Positions 58,119 through 64,000 of a stretch of 64,000 nt of DNA are shown here, piece by piece; within the stretch, counting starts at the first letter, position 1, and each line of letters begins with the position of its first letter. This DNA comes from Sinorhizobium numidicum (lineage in GTDB: Bacteria > Pseudomonadota > Alphaproteobacteria > Rhizobiales > Rhizobiaceae). Where the stretch lies: contig NZ_CP120369.1 in the NCBI RefSeq assembly GCF_029892045.1, forward strand, positions 1 through 64,000, given 5' to 3'. The notes below the pieces were generated by a model. That model ran no database searches. It was not told the DNA's origin and saw only the letters and a list, made by a program, of their open reading frames with translations. Both the position numbers and the translations under genes were made by a program.

Positions 58119-58526
58119 TTACCGCTCGCGATCGTCGTGATCACGCTCCCGACTGCGCCTTGCCGCCAATTGCGCCTCGATCGCCTTCAACTCCGGGTTA
58201 TGGTCCTGCTGTGGCTGCCGCGCTGGCGCCGCCTGCGATTGCGCCTCCTGGGCCGACTGCTCTCGCCTCACTCGGGAAAAGTCCGACCGGGCAGTGAAGG
58301 TGATCTCCTCCTCGTCTGGCAACTTCTCCGGCAGGTCCGCGCGATCGGCGACGACAATCCCTTGATCGGTCACAAGGCTGGCAATGCCATCGTCGTGGCC
58401 GAGAACCGTTCCTGTGATTTCCTCGCCCGGCCGGGCAGTGCGAACATGATGGCGCAGGGGCTCCTCGCGGACCTCCCGCAAGTCTTCGAATGCGGATCGA
58501 ATGGCCTCCCGACGGGCCGGGTTCAT
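58119..58526 (-). CDS. conserved plasmid protein, possibly KfrB-like
   Basis: 135-residue protein. Middle part (RPGEEITGTVLGHDDGIASL then VVADRADLPEKLPDEEEITF) looks like a small beta-barrel of the KfrB type found in plasmid relaxases and helper proteins; the C terminus is a charged, Gln/Ala/Arg-rich tail. Its ATG overlaps the TGA of the gene before it (ATGA). Encoded upstream of ardC on the same strand. Function unknown; KfrB resemblance is from memory. Confidence 0.5.
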   Translation of the reverse strand: MNPARREAIRSAFEDLREVREEPLRHHVRTARPGEEITGTVLGHDDGIASLVTDQGIVVADRADLPEKLPDEEEITFTARSDFSRVRREQSAQEAQSQAAPARQPQQDHNPELKAIEAQLAARRSRERDHDDRER

Positions 58527-58741
58527 CGCGTCTCAATGACGTGTTTCATCACGGGATTGGACGGGTCGTTCGTGGCCTCGATCGACACCTCGATCATGCG
58601 CGGTTTGGTGATTACCGAAAAGTCGACTAACTGCAAAACGAACGCCTCCTGGGCCTTCCGCTTCCCTCCTGAAAAGGATGCACGTACTTCAGCTCTGGGA
58701 GTATTTTTGTCGATTGCCACGCTATTTTGCTTTTTTGTCAC
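58523..58741 (-). CDS. conserved hypothetical protein, 72 aa
   Basis: From a GTG at 58741 (AAGGCAACATA upstream): TKKQNSVAIDKNTPRAEVRA then SGGKRKAQEAFVLQLVDFSV and a C terminus PVMKHVIETR. Unrecognised. The stop overlaps the start of the next gene, which supports real translation. Probably a two-gene unit of plasmid backbone function. The longer frame starting at 59026 has no support upstream of this GTG. Confidence 0.45.
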   Translation of the reverse strand: MTKKQNSVAIDKNTPRAEVRASFSGGKRKAQEAFVLQLVDFSVITKPRMIEVSIEATNDPSNPVMKHVIETR

Positions 58742-59041
58742 TATGTTGCCTTGAGGGCAGCATCGTTGACCTATCTCGCGAAGCAAGATCATTCCTGTCC
58801 CGGAGCTTGCGTCACGCGCATCCCGGGAGAATCCTCCAATATCAACTCGCACGCACTGATTGTGGCAAGATTGTGCTGGGCGGCGCGCCCCCAGACGGTC
58901 GTTAAGGCACCCGATTTGTCGTTCTGAAAGCTGCCGGTCGGCTACGAAAGCGACAATGCCGCAAGTGAGCCGTTCGGGCGGCCAGCGTCTTTCTCGCAAT
59001 AATCGAGTGCTTCCCATCCCATTCACAATACTTTCAGGGCT

Positions 59042-59549
59042 TCAGGGGAGTTGAGCCAGGATATCGTCGACGATACTCGGGACGGTACCCGCCGTGTCGA
59101 TATTGATGCCGGCGGGAAGGTATTCCCGGGTATCATGGTAGCGGAGTACCAACGCGCGCTCTGCCGGCTCGAAGCCCGGCTCATTTGGCCGCCCATCTAA
59201 TCGTCGGTTCAACGTCTCGACGTCTATATCGAGCACGAAAACCTTGTCGAATAGGTCGAGGAATTTGTGAAAATTGCGCGAGCCGCCACAGAAGAAGGTG
59301 ACAGGATAGGTGGTGGGCAGCAATAGCCCGGACCTTGTCGACAGGCCAGATCCAGTGCGCGTACCCCCAAACGATGCGGTCCGCGCCTTTGGGTGGTCCT
59401 GCGAGCGCCTGGCCTGTCTCGGGGTCGCCGACATAGGCCAAGACCCGGTCACCATGGACGACATGATAGCCCCGCCGCTCCAATTCGGTAGCGACAGACG
59501 TTTTTCCAGTGCCGGAACCGCCTTCGATCAGATAGTTCTTGATGCCCAT
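59042..59549 (-). pseudogene. P-loop nucleoside/nucleotide kinase-like gene, frameshifted
   Basis: MGIKNYLIEGGSGTGKTSVA (P-loop) continues through GYHVVHGDRVLAYVGDPETG and GADRIVWGYAHWIWP, then the frame shifts by one base near 59310 and continues as PVTFFCGGSRNFHKFLDLFD, VFVLDIDVETLNRRLDGRP and ends DDILAQLP. Together a complete small kinase of about 168 residues, commonly annotated as AAA/nucleoside kinase in rhizobia. A single extra base (or two missing) breaks it. Confidence 0.7.
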
Positions 59550-59635
59550 GGGGGCTTTTATCATGGCCTTCAATCCGGTGAGAAGAGTCTCTCCGGGCGG
59601 GCGCTCCCCTACTCAGTTCATCGTCGAGGCCGAGT

Positions 59636-59770
59636 AGTAGAGCCGCCCGACGGGATTGATATTGTCTTCAAGTGTGTCGCCGGCCGTCGGCTCGACCACC
59701 ATCCACATGCCGTCGGTCTTGAGCGCCTTGCGGATGCCGGGCCGCTTTGCGCCTCCATCCCAGTCATCCC
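59636..59770 (-). pseudogene. C-terminal fragment of a SAM-dependent methyltransferase
   Basis: Minus-strand KALKTDGMWMVVEPTAGDTL then EDNINPVGRLYYSASTMN resembles the region following the Rossmann core of a class I methyltransferase (DGxWMIVEPxAGDxLxxNLNPVGRLYY). Other parts are scattered or missing in the next 350 bases, which otherwise hold no gene. Confidence 0.45.
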
Positions 59771-60147
59771 GCCGACCCTATGTCGTTCCCGTAAGCTGCC
59801 GTTCGCGGAAGCCAAGCACCGGCCTGTTGAAGGACCGGGTGTGGAAACATTGCTGCCGGGCAGCTTTGGGATCGCAGCGACCGAAAGCTGCCCGATGGCG
59901 CCTAAAACGTAGGCGCAATTGGCGAAGATGTAGAAGGCGCCGTCAGTGGTCTTGGCCGAAGGCTCCGGCGCCTAGTTGATCAGCTCGACGGCGGCCCGCT
60001 GATCGCCAGCCTGCTCCATGCGCTCATTGCGATGATCGATCGACTTTGAAGAGTGCGATGCGCCGTTCGATCGCGGACTCCGAGGCGCTGCATATGAATA
60101 TCTGCCAGAGACCTTATTCCGCACCGCCTCCATAAATCGCCATAGCG

Positions 60148-63100
60148 GTGCAGGTTCATTTTGGACCTTCGACCCGCTATTCCTTTCGACGGACGGGTGG
60201 GCTAAACGGGAAATCTATTACGGTTCTTGGGGGAGAGTGCGATTTGCTTGGGGGCGAACTGTCCAGGACCGCGCTTGCGCTGTGGCCGCATCAGCATGCG
60301 GCGCTCGACACGGTCGAAGCTTATTTCGCGTCGGCGAGCGCCCGCGCGTGCCTCGTCAATATGCCGACAGGCACCGGCAAAACCGGGGTGATGGCGACGA
60401 TCGCGCGCCAACGCGCTCAGGTCCGGCCGGTGCTAGTCGTCTGCCCCTCGGCGGCTTTGGTCGAGCAGCTCATCGCCCAGTTCGAGGACCGCTTCTGGGA
60501 TAAGATCGGCGCCAGCCTGGTCTGGAAGCCCGACAGGGTCTGGAATGTTCTGCCGAGTGATATCGAGAGCCTCGCGCAGCGCCTCGACGGTCATGGTGGC
60601 GAGCGGATCATCGTGGTGGGTACCGTTCAGGCCATCCAGCAGATCGACGCTGAAGGCAAAATCGATCAGCTCCATGGCCGCATCGGCACGATACTGTTCG
60701 ACGAGGGTCATCGCGAGCCTGCACCTAGCTGGGCGCGCGTCGTCCGCGGTTTTGCTGTACCTACCGTCCTGTTCAGTGCCACGCCGTTTCGGGGCGATCT
60801 CAAGATCTTCGACGTCGATGACGACCATATCCATTTTCTCGGCTTTGCCGACGCGGTCGATCAGGGCCTCATCCGTGGGGTCGAAATCGACGAACAGCCA
60901 TTGCCCCTGTCGCCGGACGACTATGCCCTGGCGCTGATCGCGAGGGTCGACGCGCTTGTGGCCGAGGGGCGTTTCACGGCTGCCAACAAGGTGATCGTGC
61001 GCTGCGACAGCGAGGAGTCAGTCATCGAAATGCACCAGGCACTGACCGCGGGGCTTGCCGGTCGGGCCGACGGGGTCCTCGCGATCCATCATAATTTCCG
61101 CGAGCGGCCCGATGGCGGCATTTTCGACGCGGTGCCGAGGGACCTGGCGGCGCGGGCCGAACGCTTTCTCGTCCACCAGTTCATGCTGATCGAAGGGATC
61201 GACGATCCCCGTTGCACGATGCTCGCGCTCTACGAACCGTTCACGAATACGCGCATGCTAGTCCAGCAGATTGGCAGGCTGATCCGCCATCCGGGGCCGA
61301 TCGGCGACGCCGCGCCGGCCGCCTATGTCCTCGCGCCTATGGGTCGTGATATCGCCAACGAATGGAACAGCTTCCTCGCCTTTGACGCAGCCTCGAAGGC
61401 GAATGGCAACAAGCCGTTCGTCCGCAACGACGCGACGGTCCTGGAAAACCTGATCGCAGCCCTGCCGACCCTCGACTATGTTATGGGGCGCTTCCGCGAA
61501 CGACCGGATCTCGACGATCCCGGTCTCCATGACGACCTGCGCTTCCCGAGCGCGGCGGTCGCCTTCACGATCGAGCCAGATCTCGATCTGGACGAGCTCC
61601 AAAAGGCGATCAAGGCCGAACTCATTCGCGAGGATCGCCACGAAGCGCTCACCGGTCGAACCGCCGACGGCAATTGCCGCTATCATATTACGCTTCGGCT
61701 GACTCCATCACCGTTCCTGTCGGGCAGCCTTTTTCAGGCGCCGAGCCTCGAGGCAACGATCTATACGAAAAAGAACAAGCGTCTCTTCTTCTTCGACAGC
61801 GCGGGGCTCTGGATCAACGAACTCGATGGCATCGGTCCGCGCGTCAACGCCAAGACCTTGCGCGCCCTTCTACCCGATGGATACGACAACAGCATTTCTT
61901 TCATGAGCGTAAAAAATACCGATCTTGGGCCGCTGGCGCTGCGATCGCGCAGTCTGTCGGCACGCTCGCTCGATCGGTCGGGCGTGTTCATGGGCGAGCA
62001 TCTCAACGTCGTGACACGCGCGACCGGCTATATTCACCCCAAGGCGGCCGAGGATGGGATCCGCCGGGCGGTTGGTTTCTCGCGATCGCGCGTGCGCGAC
62101 GGCAAGGGCAATGACCTGACCGCGCAGCAATATGCCGATTGGTGCGGCACGGTCGATGCCCAGCTCGACGCCGCCGCCCGGACAGCATCGATCTTCACCC
62201 GCTTCGCCGTTCCCGACACGGTTCCTGCGGACACGACGCCGCTCAACATTCTCGTCGACATGGTCGAGATGGCCGATCAGTTCGTCGCCAAGGGGCAGAC
62301 CGCGGCGGTCAGGATCGAGGATCTGTGTGTCGCGGTCGAGGAGGACACCGACCCCAAGGTGCCGGCGCTGTTCCGCTTCCTCCTGCATGTCGATGGAGAG
62401 GAGCATCCGGTCTGGATCGACTGGAACGCCAAGAAGGCAAAATATTGGCTGGTGTCGCCTGGCCTTAGCCGGATCAAGACCAAGGACAATCCGAAGATCT
62501 CGCTAACCCGTCGCTTGAACCAGCTGCAGCCTTTCCGGATCATCACCCGCGATCTCGCCCACACCTATGTCGGCGGCGATTTTTACCGGCTCGACCTGGA
62601 TCTCACCGACCCAAAGGGTGCCGCGAGTCTGGTGCTCGATCTGATCACCGCAATCCCCGGTCTCGGCGCGGTGACGTCGGAAAAGGGTGTGCTGGTCGAC
62701 GGCCATGTCGATTATTGGGCTGACGGCTCGCTGTTTGAGTTTCTCGATAAGGCACTCAGGCCCGACCGTGGCCCGGCGCTGTTCGGGCGGAGTTTTCCTG
62801 ATCTGGTGTGCGACGATCTTCAGGACGAGGTCGGCGACTTCCTCGGTCTAGATGAGACATCGGCTAGTCCGGCGGCGGTGGCCGTCGCAGGCAAATGGAA
62901 AAGCGGCAATCCCGGCGTGTCGGCGTCAGCCTTCTACGACGTCTGCGCGCAGGGACTCAAAAATCTCGCTTATATGAAAAGCGACGGGGTCGTTCTGCCG
63001 GGCACCCAGACGCGGTTCGATGGTCGTTGGCGGCTGTCAAAGCGCAATTCGCCCATTACCCAGACGGTCGATCGCAAACGGCATGGCCGCGGATCGAAGG

Positions 63101-63321
63101 CCTTCCGCGGCACCTTCCAGCGTCTGCGCGCCGCCCCGACGACCGACCGGGCGATCTGGCTGGTCTGTTCGGGCGGCATGCTGTCTCTCGCCAAGCTCAA
63201 GGCCGAGTTCGCTAAACCCCAGCCCGAGCCGCACGTTCTCCAATTCTATCACCTGGTACTCTCGACATATTCGGCGTGCCAGTCGGTCGGGGTTCAACTC
63301 CGGATCTTCTGCGCTGAATAG
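60148..63321 (+). CDS. large DEAD/DEAH-box (SF2) helicase, putative defence protein
   Basis: 1057 residues. SF2 helicase core in the first 400: Walker A NMPTGTGKTGVMATI (about 71-85), Walker B DEGH (about 185-188), motif III SATPFRGD (about 210), and motif VI QQIGRLIRHPG (about 371-381). The remaining 600 residues show no domain I recognise and have few cofactor-like motifs, so they may bind a partner or substrate. The GTG at 60148 opens the frame; the first 40 codons are doubtful and a TTG near 60244 behind GGGGGAGAG may be the real start. High GC and uniform codon use differ from the relic-rich sequence before it. An AbiV-type gene follows after 83 bases, so a phage-defence role is plausible. 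Confidence 0.85.
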   Translation: MQVHFGPSTRYSFRRTGGLNGKSITVLGGECDLLGGELSRTALALWPHQHAALDTVEAYFASASARACLVNMPTGTGKTGVMATIARQRAQVRPVLVVCPSAALVEQLIAQFEDRFWDKIGASLVWKPDRVWNVLPSDIESLAQRLDGHGGERIIVVGTVQAIQQIDAEGKIDQLHGRIGTILFDEGHREPAPSWARVVRGFAVPTVLFSATPFRGDLKIFDVDDDHIHFLGFADAVDQGLIRGVEIDEQPLPLSPDDYALALIARVDALVAEGRFTAANKVIVRCDSEESVIEMHQALTAGLAGRADGVLAIHHNFRERPDGGIFDAVPRDLAARAERFLVHQFMLIEGIDDPRCTMLALYEPFTNTRMLVQQIGRLIRHPGPIGDAAPAAYVLAPMGRDIANEWNSFLAFDAASKANGNKPFVRNDATVLENLIAALPTLDYVMGRFRERPDLDDPGLHDDLRFPSAAVAFTIEPDLDLDELQKAIKAELIREDRHEALTGRTADGNCRYHITLRLTPSPFLSGSLFQAPSLEATIYTKKNKRLFFFDSAGLWINELDGIGPRVNAKTLRALLPDGYDNSISFMSVKNTDLGPLALRSRSLSARSLDRSGVFMGEHLNVVTRATGYIHPKAAEDGIRRAVGFSRSRVRDGKGNDLTAQQYADWCGTVDAQLDAAARTASIFTRFAVPDTVPADTTPLNILVDMVEMADQFVAKGQTAAVRIEDLCVAVEEDTDPKVPALFRFLLHVDGEEHPVWIDWNAKKAKYWLVSPGLSRIKTKDNPKISLTRRLNQLQPFRIITRDLAHTYVGGDFYRLDLDLTDPKGAASLVLDLITAIPGLGAVTSEKGVLVDGHVDYWADGSLFEFLDKALRPDRGPALFGRSFPDLVCDDLQDEVGDFLGLDETSASPAAVAVAGKWKSGNPGVSASAFYDVCAQGLKNLAYMKSDGVVLPGTQTRFDGRWRLSKRNSPITQTVDRKRHGRGSKAFRGTFQRLRAAPTTDRAIWLVCSGGMLSLAKLKAEFAKPQPEPHVLQFYHLVLSTYSACQSVGVQLRIFCAE

Positions 63322-63404
63322 CGCCCGACCCATGCCCGGGAGCGTGGAAGGCCGGCGGAGGTCGCACTGGGATGATTACGAGTATAATTTGAGGGGCTGC
63401 GGGA

Positions 63405-64000
63405 ATGAGTGGAGCTGGCGAGGCTGCAAAGAAGGATGGTCGCACGTTAACGACAGAGGATCTTGTCTATCTCGGTGGACATCAGGCTCCGATATTTCTC
63501 AATGCGATCCGGCTGCTCGATGACGCCCGAGTGCTCAGAAAGCAGAGAAGATATGCCTCCGCGACTGCTCTCGCGGTCTTAAGCATAGAGGAAGTCGGAA
63601 AGTTCGTCCTCACCCATCCGTATTTCCGATCGGAGATAACCGCTCGTAGACCGGGCGGGAGGAACGCGAAGTTCAGTCACAGGGAAAAGCAGTGGGCCGC
63701 GGCGCAGATGGTGCAGGGCTTCATGGGCATACATGAAATAGATGCCCTTATACATCTCGCCGGTTATAAACTGACACTCGTTGCCAAAGATACAGATCGG
63801 AAGCCCTCCCCATCGATGGCAGAAGTGATCTCCACCATTGAAGAGGCGGACTTGAATGACTTCTTGGTCGCCAACTCTGACTTTGGAGCGCACCTGAGAT
63901 TTCCGGTCCATCTCCTTCAAGGCAGGTATGACGACGTGAAGAAGAAGTGCTTTTATGTGGATGCTGATGGGCAGGGCGCAATAATTTCGGATCCGGACGA
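63405..64000 (+). CDS. AbiV-family abortive infection protein, cut by the window end
   Basis: Open frame with no stop before the window end (at least 198 residues). MSGAGEAAKKDGRTLTTEDL, then HQAPIFLNAIRLLDDARVLR and YASATALAVLSIEEVGKFVL. The helix pair with NAxxLLxDA and SIEEVGK is the AbiV/HEPN-like signature; lactococcal AbiV halts translation during phage infection. The start ATG at 63405 lies 83 bases after the helicase stop, in the same direction, and the gene is less GC-rich than the helicase. It was not obvious as an ORF because the 3' end is missing. Confidence 0.75.
   Translation, partial: MSGAGEAAKKDGRTLTTEDLVYLGGHQAPIFLNAIRLLDDARVLRKQRRYASATALAVLSIEEVGKFVLTHPYFRSEITARRPGGRNAKFSHREKQWAAAQMVQGFMGIHEIDALIHLAGYKLTLVAKDTDRKPSPSMAEVISTIEEADLNDFLVANSDFGAHLRFPVHLLQGRYDDVKKKCFYVDADGQGAIISDPD

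Overview
The window is part of a symbiotic replicon (pSym-type megaplasmid or plasmid-borne symbiosis region) of a fast-growing rhizobium in the Rhizobium/Sinorhizobium group. The evidence is a complete nifHDKENX block, fixABCX-nifA, a second rpoN, nodD/syrM-type regulators, nodFEG, nodH and nodPQ, surrounded by plasmid functions (TraG, a repABC-type repA relic, ArdC, a toxin-antitoxin pair). The gene mix combines a Sinorhizobium meliloti-like Nod factor decoration set (nodFE for the acyl chain, nodHPQ for sulfation) with an R. etli/NGR234-like nif organisation (nifA-rpoN, peroxiredoxin, iscN-nifS, nifQ-dctA, P450). The species cannot be named from sequence reading alone.

Layout. 1-7.8 kb: plasmid accessory segment (TraG coupling protein, nuclease, WGR protein, small conserved ORFs, Phd/PemK-type toxin-antitoxin, DUF736 gene with a duplicated leader) that decays into integrase, IS66 and CoA-transferase relics. 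7.8-15.7 kb (minus strand): nifW, fixABCX, nifA and rpoN, with a sigma-54 promoter and a perfect NifA site before fixA. 16.4-20.7 kb: IS630 relic, a two-component system, small relics. 20.8-25.9 kb: nifS, iscA-like iscN and a peroxiredoxin on minus; nifQ and dctA on plus. 26.6-28.3 kb: NifA-type promoter and a cytochrome P450. 29.3-38.9 kb: nifHDKENX, a DUF269 gene, a DUF683 gene, a nif ferredoxin III and two ExoX-like membrane proteins. 38.9-42 kb: flavin-dependent halogenase-like gene and an IS1182-type transposase. 42.2-55.7 kb: nodD, a SyrM-like regulator, a broken ACC deaminase gene, nodH, nodFEG, nodPQ and three nod boxes. 55.7-64 kb: repA relic, ArdC, small plasmid genes, a frameshifted kinase, then a 1057-residue helicase followed by an AbiV-type gene cut by the window end.

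How it works together. NifA with RpoN should fire at least four promoters seen here (fixA, iscN, nifQ, nifH) and a fifth before the P450; each has a TGT-N10-ACA site upstream. NodD should act at nod boxes before nodH and nodFEG; NodPQ would supply PAPS to NodH.

The most striking theme is decay inside the symbiotic core. NifN appears to lack about 60 internal residues, NifS lacks about 12 residues including the cofactor-binding aspartate, acdS carries an in-frame TAG, a nodE copy and a nodD copy survive only as fragments, and one nod box has a degenerate right half. No nifB, nifU or nodABC is present in the window. Family comparisons below rest on remembered family sequences, not on searches.
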